Below, piece by piece: positions 47,350 through 55,569 of a stretch of 64,000 nucleotides of DNA. The DNA is from Falsihalocynthiibacter arcticus (GTDB lineage Bacteria > Pseudomonadota > Alphaproteobacteria > Rhodobacterales > Rhodobacteraceae). Location of the stretch: NCBI RefSeq assembly GCF_000812665.2, contig NZ_CP014327.1, forward strand, positions 1,319,501-1,383,500. Reading direction: 5' to 3'. The notes below the pieces were generated by a model. It was not told the origin of the DNA, searched no databases, and saw only the letters and a list, made by a program, of their open reading frames with translations. Numbering within the stretch: position 1 is the stretch's first letter; the number at the start of each line of letters is the position of its first letter. Both the position numbers and the translations under genes were made by a program.

Positions 47350-48393
47350 CTAAATAATTTCGTCCTCATCAAAGAGAGGATCATCCGCGAGTTGCTCGCT
47401 CAAATCCTCAACGTTTTCGGTTGTCTTTGCAACCGACGTCACGCGCGCCAAGTGAAAAACAGCGTCCCCTTCGTTGACGATTGGCATAACAGCTCGTCCA
47501 ATAACGATGCCATTAAAGGGCGCAATAATTTCTTCATCCACTTGCCCAAACGGATCCGATACAGAAGCGATGACCTCACCCTTTTTTACAACGTCGCCAT
47601 CGCCACGGAAATTCCGCAACAACCCACCCATGGGGGCTCGAAGCCATTTGCTAGATGCACAGTATTGCGAGGGCGCCTTGGGTTTTGCCACTCCCTTTGC
47701 CGAAATCATCCCCATGTGGCGCAAAATTCGTAAAATTCCCGCAACACCGGACCGCACTGACATTTCGTCAAAGCGGAGCCCTTCACCCGCTTCAAACAAG
47801 AGCACATCCTTGCCAAGCGCCTTAGCCGCTCCCCGCATGGAACCTTCCCGCAAAGGCGACTGTAAAATCACAGGCGCACCGAAAACCTCGGCCAATTCCG
47901 CAGTGCGTGGCACATCGGGGGAAATCCGGATCTGTGGCAAATTGGTGCGGTGTATTGCTGCTGAATGTAGATCGATCCCAAGGTCACTTCGGGCGACCAC
48001 TTCGGTTAAAAACAGATAGGCCAACCGCGCCGCCAAGGAGCCGCTAGGGCTTCCAGGGAACGAGCGATTCAAGTCGCGCCGATCTGGCAAGTATCTAGAA
48101 TGATTTATGAACCCGAACGCATTTACGATCGGAACCACAATCAATGTGCCGCGCAAGGTTTTCACATTTGACGTCCGCAACAGACGGCGCACAATCTCAA
48201 CGCCAATCACTTCGTCCCCGTGCACACCCGCGCTAATGAATACCACAGGTCCGTTGAGTTTTCCGTGAATGACGTGCGCCGACATTGAAACGGGTGTGTG
48301 ATCGGACATGACGCTTACGGGTAGGTCAACGGTTCTTCTGGTGCCCGGTAGAATTTCTTGCCCCGCAATTATAAAACTTTTGCGCGTTGGCAT
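47350..48393 (-). CDS. Succinylglutamate desuccinylase / aspartoacylase family protein
   Basis: A 347-residue M14-like zinc amidohydrolase. The metal site shows as VFISAGVHGDEVIG (H-x-x-E type: H-G-D-E), then HSAAIHRTNLP for the second His. The last third (KGEVIASVSDPFGQVDEEIIAPFNGIVIGRAVMPIVNEGDAVFHLAR) is a beta-barrel biotinyl/lipoyl-like domain. Such proteins deacylate N-acyl amino acids. The start overlaps the rimK stop (TAATG), so the two are coupled. A neighbour relationship with RimK and a RimB-like protease hints at processing of glutamylated or N-acyl substrates, but that is inference. Confidence 0.87.
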   Translation of the reverse strand: MPTRKSFIIAGQEILPGTRRTVDLPVSVMSDHTPVSMSAHVIHGKLNGPVVFISAGVHGDEVIGVEIVRRLLRTSNVKTLRGTLIVVPIVNAFGFINHSRYLPDRRDLNRSFPGSPSGSLAARLAYLFLTEVVARSDLGIDLHSAAIHRTNLPQIRISPDVPRTAELAEVFGAPVILQSPLREGSMRGAAKALGKDVLLFEAGEGLRFDEMSVRSGVAGILRILRHMGMISAKGVAKPKAPSQYCASSKWLRAPMGGLLRNFRGDGDVVKKGEVIASVSDPFGQVDEEIIAPFNGIVIGRAVMPIVNEGDAVFHLARVTSVAKTTENVEDLSEQLADDPLFDEDEII

Positions 48394-49298
48394 TAACCCT
48401 TACCTTTTGTTTTGGTCGCATAGGGTTTTGCCGATTTTTCAATGTATTCAATGATTTTTCCGGCCACATCCAAACCTGTTGCTTTCTCTACACCCTCAAG
48501 GCCCGGAGAGGAGTTTACTTCCATCACAACGGGGCCGTGGTTGGCGCGCAGCATATCAACGCCACAGACATTGAGACCCATGGATTTGGCGGCACGGGAC
48601 GCGGTTAAACGTTCTTCAGGCGACAGTTTAATCAACTTAGCCGAGCCACCGCGATGCAGATTCGAGCGGAAATCGTCGCCCGCGCCTGTGCGTTTCATCG
48701 CCGCAATTACCTTGCCGCCGACGACGATCGCGCGGATATCGGTGCCACCGGACTCCTTGATGAATTCTTGCAAAAGGATGTTCACCTTCGCGCCGCGAAA
48801 CGCTTCTACAACTGATATAGCGGAACGATCTGTATCAGCCAGAACCACGCCAATCCCTTGCGTGCCTTCAAGCAATTTAATCACCACAGGCGCCCCGCCC
48901 GCGAGCTTCAGAACTTCCTTGGTTTGCTTGGGGTCGTGGGCGAATGTTGTCACCGGAAGGCCAATGCCGTCGCGGGCCAAAAGTTGCATAGAGCGCAGTT
49001 TGTCGCGTGAGCGCCCGATGGCGACACTTTCGTTGAGAGGGTAAACGCCCATCATCTCGAACTGGCGCAATACGGCAAGGCCGTAAAACGTAATCGAGGA
49101 CCCAATGCGTGGAATGACCGCGTCAAAACCCTCAAGTTTTTCGCCGTTGTAGTACATTTCTGGACGGCGAGACGCGATGTTCATGTAACAACTCAGGGTG
49201 TTAATGATGTGAAACTCATGTCCGCGTTCTTCGGCAGCTTCTTTGAGGCGTTTATGGGAATATAGGTCTGGATTCCGAGCCATCATTGCGATTTTCAT
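48393..49298 (-). CDS. rimK: RimK family ATP-grasp alpha-L-glutamate ligase
   Basis: A 301-residue ATP-grasp ligase. RimK adds glutamates to the C-terminus of ribosomal protein S6 (and makes poly-Glu) in E. coli. Blocks: [18 protein letters not shown] at the start, [20 protein letters not shown], the ATP-grasp [42 protein letters not shown], and the metal-binding [14 protein letters not shown]. It is preceded by the RimB-like gene and coupled to the aspartoacylase-like gene downstream. The target protein or metabolite here is not known. Confidence 0.92.
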   Translation of the reverse strand: MKIAMMARNPDLYSHKRLKEAAEERGHEFHIINTLSCYMNIASRRPEMYYNGEKLEGFDAVIPRIGSSITFYGLAVLRQFEMMGVYPLNESVAIGRSRDKLRSMQLLARDGIGLPVTTFAHDPKQTKEVLKLAGGAPVVIKLLEGTQGIGVVLADTDRSAISVVEAFRGAKVNILLQEFIKESGGTDIRAIVVGGKVIAAMKRTGAGDDFRSNLHRGGSAKLIKLSPEERLTASRAAKSMGLNVCGVDMLRANHGPVVMEVNSSPGLEGVEKATGLDVAGKIIEYIEKSAKPYATKTKGKG

Positions 49299-49335
49299 TT
49301 TGTAGTCCTTCCGCTTAAAGAGCGCCGCTGTTAGG

Positions 49336-49770
49336 TCAGTTGGCTGTTAAGTTTGTTCTGTGTGTGTGGACGGCAATATTGTGCTTTTTCAACGCGGTTC
49401 TACCCACGATCATTGGGAATCGCATTTTACTTCGATCGGTTAAAGATACTGAAATCGGCCAAGATTGTCCTGCAATATGGAGTGCGGCACGGATTACGAT
49501 GCGCTCTTCCGGTATACCACCCGTGTTTTTAATATGGCGAATGTCATAAATTGGTGTTTCCACTCGGACGTTCGGTGCTTCGTCATGGAGTTGAGCCACA
49601 AACCGCACCCAGAGTTCGCCGTCCTTTTGAAACGGAGTTATCTCAGTTGCATGCAGGGCGGACGTTCGCGCGCCGGTATCTATTTTGGCCCGAATATTTG
49701 GCAGGGAAAGCTCAGGCAGCGAGACATGCTCAATCCATCCGATAACCAAAGGGGCTTTTTTCATAGGCAT
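49336..49770 (-). CDS. RimB-like 'ATP-dependent zinc protease' (retropepsin-like) protein
   Basis: 144 residues from the ATG complementary to 49768-49770 (two ATGs lie six bases apart, and a TTG further up). The motif [13 protein letters not shown] contains a D-T-G-A aspartic-protease-like element, and [20 protein letters not shown] is the family ending. The Zn_protease family (PF05618) includes RimB, encoded with rimK in pseudomonads. Its true activity is uncertain despite the name. It is 23 bases after mgtE and 37 bases before rimK on the same strand. Confidence 0.82.
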   Translation of the reverse strand: MPMKKAPLVIGWIEHVSLPELSLPNIRAKIDTGARTSALHATEITPFQKDGELWVRFVAQLHDEAPNVRVETPIYDIRHIKNTGGIPEERIVIRAALHIAGQSWPISVSLTDRSKMRFPMIVGRTALKKHNIAVHTHRTNLTAN

Positions 49771-49793
49771 AGTTTTTCTCAATCAGCGCTAAA

Positions 49794-51167
49794 TTATATC
49801 AGCCAAGGCATCATGAGTGATGCGAGACTCAAAACAAAGAAGAAACCGGCCATATCGGTCACGGTTGTGAGCAAAGGGCCGCTTGCGGCAGCAGGGTCTT
49901 GTCCCAAGCGTTTGAGCAAAAGTGGGACCACGCCCCCAATCGACACGGCGAGCATGGTGTTAAGCGCAAGCGCGAGGCCAATGACGAGGCCAAGAGCCGG
50001 ATTGCCCTTCCAGACCCAAGCCACGATTCCAATGAGAAGACCAAGTGCAATACCGTTAATCACACCCACGGTGATTTCTTTCATCCAGACTCGCGCGGCA
50101 TCTTTGGGGCGGACCAAACCGAGGCTCAACTCACGCATACTGACACCGACCGCCTGATTTCCCGAACACCCTGACATGTCCGAGACCATCGGTAGAAAAA
50201 TTGCGATGGCGATCACGGCGGTAAGGGTTTCCTCATAAGCAGATATAACAGAAGCCGCGAGGATATTGAGGACGATATTGGCCGAGAGCCACGCCAAACG
50301 CCGCTTCGATCGCAACCACGTCGGCATTGAGCGCAACTCATCCCCAACAACACCCTGCAATTTCATTGTCTCGGATTCAGATCGTTCGAGCAAAGCTTGG
50401 CTCACAGCTGCGCGCGAAACCACGCCCACGAGCTTTCCATCTTCTTCAATGACGGGCACTCCGAGGAAGGGATGTTTGTCAAAGATATCCTCAAGCTCAG
50501 AAAGACTAGCGGTGACTGGAACCGTTATTGGCTGCACCATGATTTCGGTCAGACGATCAGACCGTTTGGACGTCAAGAGGCCACGTAGAGATACCACGCC
50601 AATAGGTTGGGAATCCGCGTTCAAAACGTAAGGGTGTTGCCCGCGGTACCGGTCCACATCGTTGTCGTCACTGGCCAATTGACGCAGGACAGCCCCGACG
50701 GTTTGCGTGTCCGAAAATACAAAGACCTCGGCCATCATCAAGCCACCAGCGGTGTCACCGTCATAGTCGATGAGACGGCGAACATCCGCAGCGTCTTCAG
50801 CATCCATTTGCTGCAAGATCGCTTCGGCATCTTCGTATTGCATGTCACCAATAAGGTCGGCCTGAATGTCGGAGTCCAACTCCTCCATAATCTCGTAGGC
50901 GCGCAGAACCTCAAGGGTCTCCATGAGGTCGGCACCCGTTTCGTGGGGCGCTTCCTCAATGATTGCCGCCGCAAGCTCTGCGGAGATAAGGGACAGAACA
51001 GTCGCACGCCCAGCGGAATCCATTTGTAAAATTTCGCGCAAGGCTTCTGCGAGAGACAACGGTTCTAGGAGGTTTTGCAACGCAATAGCATCGCCGCTTT
51101 CGACCGCACTATACAGTGCGTCTGAAACTTCGATGGGTTGGTCGATCTGTTCTGGGTCCATAGTCAT
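49794..51167 (-). CDS. mgtE: Magnesium transporter MgtE
   Basis: A 457-residue Mg2+ channel/transporter. Order: an acidic N domain of superhelical repeats (about 20-130, with EILQMDSAGRATVLSLISAELAAAII), a CBS pair (about 135-260, VLNADSQPIGVVSLRGLL and HPFLGVPVIEEDGKLVGVVSRAAV), then five TM helices with MVSDMSGCSGNQAVGVSMRELSLG. The usual pore motif GNAGNQ appears as GCSGNQ. GGAGA precedes the ATG. Only 80 bases separate it from the divergent small gene, too little for an M-box riboswitch. Likely first gene of mgtE - rimB-like - rimK - aspartoacylase-like (- zntB). Confidence 0.94.
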   Translation of the reverse strand: MTMDPEQIDQPIEVSDALYSAVESGDAIALQNLLEPLSLAEALREILQMDSAGRATVLSLISAELAAAIIEEAPHETGADLMETLEVLRAYEIMEELDSDIQADLIGDMQYEDAEAILQQMDAEDAADVRRLIDYDGDTAGGLMMAEVFVFSDTQTVGAVLRQLASDDNDVDRYRGQHPYVLNADSQPIGVVSLRGLLTSKRSDRLTEIMVQPITVPVTASLSELEDIFDKHPFLGVPVIEEDGKLVGVVSRAAVSQALLERSESETMKLQGVVGDELRSMPTWLRSKRRLAWLSANIVLNILAASVISAYEETLTAVIAIAIFLPMVSDMSGCSGNQAVGVSMRELSLGLVRPKDAARVWMKEITVGVINGIALGLLIGIVAWVWKGNPALGLVIGLALALNTMLAVSIGGVVPLLLKRLGQDPAAASGPLLTTVTDMAGFFFVLSLASLMMPWLI

Positions 51168-51247
51168 GAAAAATCTCCTTGCCCCCCTATAAATGGATGT
51201 ATTTATTTGTCTATAGACAAAATTTATTTACCTTATATAAATTCGAT

Positions 51248-51529
51248 ATGAATAATTTTGAACACACAGCCAAACAGCTCAGCGCACTTTACCTTACCAG
51301 TTTCGGCGGTAAAGACTCTGGGCGCTACCGAATTGCCTCAAAAGTTTTACGCGATATGCTAGACCGTAAGCGATTGTATCCCGAAGATATTCAGAACCTT
51401 TCGCGGGCACTTTTAGAAGAAGGCTATATACTTATTGATATGGATACGTTTTTTGTTGTTTTGAGTGCGAAAACGTTTGTGAATTATCGTCGTGCAAATG
51501 CGGATTCAGTTTTGGGTCTTGAGGACTAG
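51248..51529 (+). CDS. Hypothetical protein, 93 residues
   Basis: Not recognised. From the ATG at 51248 the protein is soluble, starting MNNFEHTAKQLSALYLTSFGGKDSGRYRIASKVLRDML, with a basic helix (about 25-40) and then LYPEDIQNLSRALLEEGYILIDMDTFFVVLSAKTFVNYRRAN. The helix-turn pattern and the basic segment would fit a small DNA/RNA-binding or regulatory domain, but this is only an impression. It lies divergent to mgtE and 92 bases upstream of pqiA; a weak hairpin CACCG (51543-51547) / CGGTG (51557-51561) separates it from pqiA. Confidence 0.65.
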   Translation: MNNFEHTAKQLSALYLTSFGGKDSGRYRIASKVLRDMLDRKRLYPEDIQNLSRALLEEGYILIDMDTFFVVLSAKTFVNYRRANADSVLGLED

Positions 51530-51621
51530 GGCGGCATCCAAACACCGAAGCAATTGCGGTGGGATTTAGAAATAGAATGGGTGCTCTGTAGTCTGCACTC
51601 GAATTAGGATAATTATGTTTG

Positions 51622-52248
51622 ATGTCTGAAGCGCCTGCGATTCCCCTTAGCGACTTGATCGTCTGCCCGCATTGTGATGCGGTTTATACGTTGCGCCGCC
51701 CTGAGAATGGGGAAAAGGCGTCGTGCGGCCGCTGCGGAGCTGACCTGATTACACCCCGCCGCAAAGCAGGGCTGCAAATTATTGCTGTTTCGCTTGCGAT
51801 TGCCATCTTGATTATCGCAGCAACTGTCTTTCCATTCCTGACGATAGATGCGGCTGGAACAACTAACTCGATGTCGATCCTAGATGCGGTTTTTGCGTTC
51901 AATCACGGGTTGCTCATTGCGCTGTCTCTCGCCATGGCTTCGCTTATTATTGTCATTCCCCTGACGCGCGCCTTGTTGGGAATCTATGTGCTTGTACCAA
52001 TTGTGCTAGACCGCCCGCCCGCCCGCGGAGCAGTTCACGCCTTTCGCCTGTCGGAAGCGTTACGGCCTTGGTCGATGGCAGAAATATTTGCAATCGGGTG
52101 TGCAGTTGCGTTGGTCAAAATAAGTGGTATTGCGGACGTGTCATTTGGGCCGGCGTTTTGGATGTTTGTAGCTTTGGTGATATTAACAATATTCCAAGAT
52201 AATTTTGTATGTAGGTGGTCGGTATGGAACTCGCTGGACAAGGCCTAG
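51622..52248 (+). CDS. pqiA: PqiA-like protein, first half (paraquat-inducible protein A domain)
   Basis: 208 residues from the ATG at 51622. An N-terminal zinc-ribbon (CPHCDAVYTLRRPENGEKASCGRCGADL) is followed by four hydrophobic segments. Corresponds to one half of E. coli PqiA, an inner-membrane partner of the MCE protein PqiB in a lipid-transport bridge across the envelope. The family motif VYPFL-like appears as TVFPFLTIDAAGTTNSMS. The 3' end overlaps the next gene by 25 bases. Confidence 0.88.
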   Translation: MSEAPAIPLSDLIVCPHCDAVYTLRRPENGEKASCGRCGADLITPRRKAGLQIIAVSLAIAILIIAATVFPFLTIDAAGTTNSMSILDAVFAFNHGLLIALSLAMASLIIVIPLTRALLGIYVLVPIVLDRPPARGAVHAFRLSEALRPWSMAEIFAIGCAVALVKISGIADVSFGPAFWMFVALVILTIFQDNFVCRWSVWNSLDKA

Positions 52249-52868
52249 ACATCGTGAGCGCGCACGACCTTGGGGTTGTGGCGTGTACGCGTTGCACACA
52301 GGTTTGGCCTGTGGGCACACCTGCGTGCGGTCGTTGTGGCAAAAAAATTGTCTCGCGCGAAGTGAAAAGCATGCAGCGGGTTTGGGCGCTCTGGCTGGTT
52401 GGGCTTATGTGCTATGTACCAGCAAACGTGTATCCGATGCTGCAAACCCGCACTTTGGTTTTTACGCAAGAAAATACAATTGTTGATGGGGCGATTGAAC
52501 TTATGCACCACGGTTCCTTTGCTGTCGCTTTCATCATCCTTTTCGCCAGTGTGGTCATCCCCGTTGGAAAATTCATGGCCATTGCCTTTTTGGCTCTCTC
52601 CGTGAATCGCGCGTCCAACGTCACGAAACACCAACGCCAATTTGTCTACGAGATGGTGGAGTATATTGGTCGATGGTCAATGATCGACATCTTTGTCGTT
52701 GCGATTATGTCGTCTCTGGTGCAACTCAATACGATCGCGTCTATTAATCCCGGTCGTGCCAGCCTATTTTTCGCCCTCTCGGTTATTTTCACAATGCTAT
52801 CCGCGCAAGCTTTTGACAGCAGAATGATCTGGGATGTCCAAGCCAAACAGAAAGCCATCAAAACATGA
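52224..52868 (+). CDS. pqiA: PqiA-like protein, second half
   Basis: 214 residues from the ATG at 52224 (a GTG three codons upstream is possible). A second zinc-ribbon (CTRCTQVWPVGTPACGRCGKK), then four TM segments with CYVPANVYPMLQTRT and IGRWSMIDIFVVAIMSSLVQL, standard for the C-terminal half of PqiA. Together with the preceding gene it equals the one-piece E. coli protein, so the locus is a split pqiA. The stop overlaps the pqiB start (ATGA). Confidence 0.88.
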   Translation: MELAGQGLDIVSAHDLGVVACTRCTQVWPVGTPACGRCGKKIVSREVKSMQRVWALWLVGLMCYVPANVYPMLQTRTLVFTQENTIVDGAIELMHHGSFAVAFIILFASVVIPVGKFMAIAFLALSVNRASNVTKHQRQFVYEMVEYIGRWSMIDIFVVAIMSSLVQLNTIASINPGRASLFFALSVIFTMLSAQAFDSRMIWDVQAKQKAIKT

Positions 52869-54949
52869 ATGATCGCCCACCTCCCGTTGCTATCAAACCG
52901 GCTCGGAAATCCTTTTTTGATCGCGCTTCAATTGTCTGGGTGATCCCCTTGGCGGCGCTGGTGGTCGCGCTCGGCGTGGCTTGGCAGGCCTATAACAGCC
53001 GTGGACCATTGATCGAGATTGCGTTTCAAAACGGTGCTGGCATCGCTGCAAATAAAACAGAGCTGAGGTATCGCGACGTCACAGTTGGTGTTGTTGAAGG
53101 TATTGAATTCGCTCCCGACCTTGCTGCGGTCATCGTTTCTGTGCGCTTGCACAAAGAAATCGCACCCTTTGTGGATGTCGCCTCAAACTTCTGGGTCGTG
53201 AGGCCCGAAGTGAGCGCCAGTGGCGTTACCGGCTTGGATACGGTTTTGTCCGGCGTTTATATTGAAGGCTCATGGGACAGTACGATCAGTGCCAGAGGGA
53301 CAAGTTTCAAAGGGCTAGTAGATCCGCCGCTTTCCCAGCAAGGGAGAGAAGGTCTGGAGATCGCAGTGCGTTCCACGTCTGGCGGTAGTTTGACCGACAA
53401 CAGCCCGATCACATTTCGCGGGATAGAAGTTGGTCGCATCGGAAAAGCACGCATTTCGGTCGAGGGAAGTTATGCAATTGCCGAGGCCATCATTTATGAT
53501 CCGCACAGCCAGTTGATTACGCCCTCAACACGGTTCTGGGACACCTCTGGATTTACGTTTTCGGTTGGTGCGTCAGGCGCAAAACTCGATTTTTCCTCAC
53601 TTGCCACCCTCTTAGGCGGTGGTGTGACCTTTGACACTTTCGTTTCCGACGGCACACCTGTCGCCAGCGGGACCGTCTTCGAAGTTTTCACCGACAAAGC
53701 AACGGCCCGCAACAATCTCTTCGTCGGGGCCGAAGTCGAGACCGTCGAAATGCGTGTGGTCTTTGAAGAGAATATCTCGGGGCTCGCCGTAGATGCACCT
53801 GTCGAAATCAATGGCTTGAAAATCGGCAAAGTACAAAGCGTTTCGGGGATAATTGATGCAAAAACTTTCGGTGATAATCGCGTACGACTGAATGCCGTGC
53901 TGTCGATCCAACCCGCGCGCCTTGGGTTGCAGGGCGAGGCGTCGCCCAAGACCGCGCTAGAGTTCTTATCGCGACGGGTTCAGGAGGGTTTGCGCGCGCG
54001 TCTAGCTTCCACCAGTATCTTGACGGGAGGCCTTAAAATTGAACTTTTACAGGTCGATAACGCGCCAAAAGCTGTCATGTTGACTGGTGAGGGCATCGTG
54101 CCTGTTATTCCGGCAACGAAAAGCGAAATCACAGATGCCGCAGGCACTGTCGAAGGTGTGCTAGATCGCATTAACAAACTACCCATCGAGCAGCTCCTCC
54201 ACAGCGCCATTGATTTCCTCGATAGTGCCGAGGCCGTGGCTTCCGATGGAAACTTGCGCGAAATACCAAAAGAGGTGAGTGATACATTGATTGAGGTTAG
54301 AAATTTTGTGTCATCGAAAGATATTCAGAATATTCCAGTCTCCCTCAATGCCGCGATTGTGCGCTTTGAAACGTTGCTCGCTGAAGTGGAAAAAGAGAAA
54401 CTCGCAACTCAGCTCGTTGCGGCCGTCGATGCCGCCGCGGCTGCGGCAAACAGCGTGACGGAATCTGTCAAAGGTGTACCAGCGTTAGTTGCACAAATTG
54501 AGGCCGTTGCGGTAAGGGCCGAAGAACTGCCCCTTGAAGACTTAACGATCCAACTTACCCGCCTCACTGAGTCAGCTGACGAGTTCATCAGCTCGGACGC
54601 CACTCGTGCGCTACCGCAAGAATTGGGGGCTGCTCTGACTGAAATAAGCACGATCCTAAATGAATTGCGCGAAGGCGGAAGCGTCACCAATGTCAACGCA
54701 ACGCTAGACTCCGCTCGCCAAGCAGCGGATGCGGTTGCGACCTCCACCAAAGATCTTCCGGCATTGGTGGACAGTATCAAACGCATTCTAAATGAAGCCA
54801 GCGCAACAATCGCAGGGTATAACAGCGGAAAAGTATTAAGTCGTGACGCCCAAGAGACCCTGCGCGACATTTCAAAAGCTGCGGCGGCGATGACATCTCT
54901 GGCCCGCATGCTGGAACGCAATCCCAGCGCCCTAATCCGAGGACGATAA
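52865..54949 (+). CDS. pqiB: MCE/MlaD-domain protein PqiB
   Basis: A 694-residue inner-membrane-anchored periplasmic protein with one TM near residues 22-42 (IVWVIPLAALVVALGVAW). Three MCE repeats follow (GPLIEIAFQNGAGIAANKTELRYRDVTVGVVEG; SLTDNSPITFRGIEVGRIGKA; VDAPVEINGLKIGKVQSV). The last 300 residues are Ala/Glu-rich helices (LATQLVAAVDAAAAAANSV) that probably form the tube or stalk. It is longer than E. coli PqiB (about 546) by that helical part. It forms a lipid conduit with PqiA and PqiC; the substrate is not known. Confidence 0.92.
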   Translation: MNDRPPPVAIKPARKSFFDRASIVWVIPLAALVVALGVAWQAYNSRGPLIEIAFQNGAGIAANKTELRYRDVTVGVVEGIEFAPDLAAVIVSVRLHKEIAPFVDVASNFWVVRPEVSASGVTGLDTVLSGVYIEGSWDSTISARGTSFKGLVDPPLSQQGREGLEIAVRSTSGGSLTDNSPITFRGIEVGRIGKARISVEGSYAIAEAIIYDPHSQLITPSTRFWDTSGFTFSVGASGAKLDFSSLATLLGGGVTFDTFVSDGTPVASGTVFEVFTDKATARNNLFVGAEVETVEMRVVFEENISGLAVDAPVEINGLKIGKVQSVSGIIDAKTFGDNRVRLNAVLSIQPARLGLQGEASPKTALEFLSRRVQEGLRARLASTSILTGGLKIELLQVDNAPKAVMLTGEGIVPVIPATKSEITDAAGTVEGVLDRINKLPIEQLLHSAIDFLDSAEAVASDGNLREIPKEVSDTLIEVRNFVSSKDIQNIPVSLNAAIVRFETLLAEVEKEKLATQLVAAVDAAAAAANSVTESVKGVPALVAQIEAVAVRAEELPLEDLTIQLTRLTESADEFISSDATRALPQELGAALTEISTILNELREGGSVTNVNATLDSARQAADAVATSTKDLPALVDSIKRILNEASATIAGYNSGKVLSRDAQETLRDISKAAAAMTSLARMLERNPSALIRGR

Positions 54950-54951
54950 CC

Positions 54952-55515
54952 ATGAGTTTTTTCAGAACTTCCCTTGCCATAACCGCTTTAACGCTTGCTG
55001 CCTGCTCAGGCCCTGCTGATCGATATTCCGTCGCTCCGCCCGCTGTTACAGAATCGATACGCATCGGGTTTCGCTCCATAGAAGTGCGTGAAATATCTCT
55101 GCCAACCTATGCCGCGGCCGATGAAATCGCACTTCAGGACGCGAGCGGTAAATTGGTAACTGAGAGTGGGGCACTCTGGGCTGATAGCCCCGAACGTGCG
55201 GTTGCCATGGAACTCTCTCGCGCGCTTTCGAAGCTAACAGGGGCGCGCGTGGCATCGTCGCCATGGCCGCTTGAGGCTTTTCCTGATGCTCGTCTAGAAG
55301 TTCGCTTTGAAAGCCTAATTGCACGGGGTGACGGCCAATATCATGCAGCAGGTCAGTATTTCGTCGGGGTGAGTGATGGTGGCCGCGAACGCTCAGGCCT
55401 CTTTGAACTGGCCGTTCCTTTTGACCCAAACGGGGGACCGCAAGCCATCGCAGTGGCACGTGGTCAGCTCATCCTCGACTTGGCTAAATACATTGCCCGC
55501 AGCGGATTAAACTGA
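54952..55515 (+). CDS. pqiC: PqiC-like ABC-type transport auxiliary lipoprotein
   Basis: 187 residues. A lipoprotein signal MSFFRTSLAITALTLAAC with the lipobox Cys at residue 18, then DRYSVAPPAVTESIRIGFRSIEVREISLPTYAAADEIALQD, matching the PqiC/DUF330 (ABC_trans_aux) family, an outer-membrane lipoprotein that completes the PqiABC bridge. It starts two bases after pqiB. A strong terminator follows. Confidence 0.88.
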   Translation: MSFFRTSLAITALTLAACSGPADRYSVAPPAVTESIRIGFRSIEVREISLPTYAAADEIALQDASGKLVTESGALWADSPERAVAMELSRALSKLTGARVASSPWPLEAFPDARLEVRFESLIARGDGQYHAAGQYFVGVSDGGRERSGLFELAVPFDPNGGPQAIAVARGQLILDLAKYIARSGLN

Positions 55516-55533
55516 GGCAAACGGGAATAAAGA

Positions 55534-55561
55534 TCGGTTGGCCAATGAGATGGCCAACCGA
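55534..55561. terminator. Bidirectional terminator between pqiC and icd
   Basis: TCGGTTGGCCA (55534-55544), loop ATGAGA, TGGCCAACCGA (55551-55561), a perfect 11-base stem followed by GTTTTC on the plus side and preceded by AAAG on the other. It serves convergent pqiC and icd. Confidence 0.85.
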
Positions 55562-55569
55562 GTTTTCAC

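Noticed and set aside
51168-51247. M-box or other Mg-sensing riboswitch ahead of mgtE
   Set aside because: Only 80 bases lie between the two divergent starts, too short for an M-box, and no conserved core is seen.
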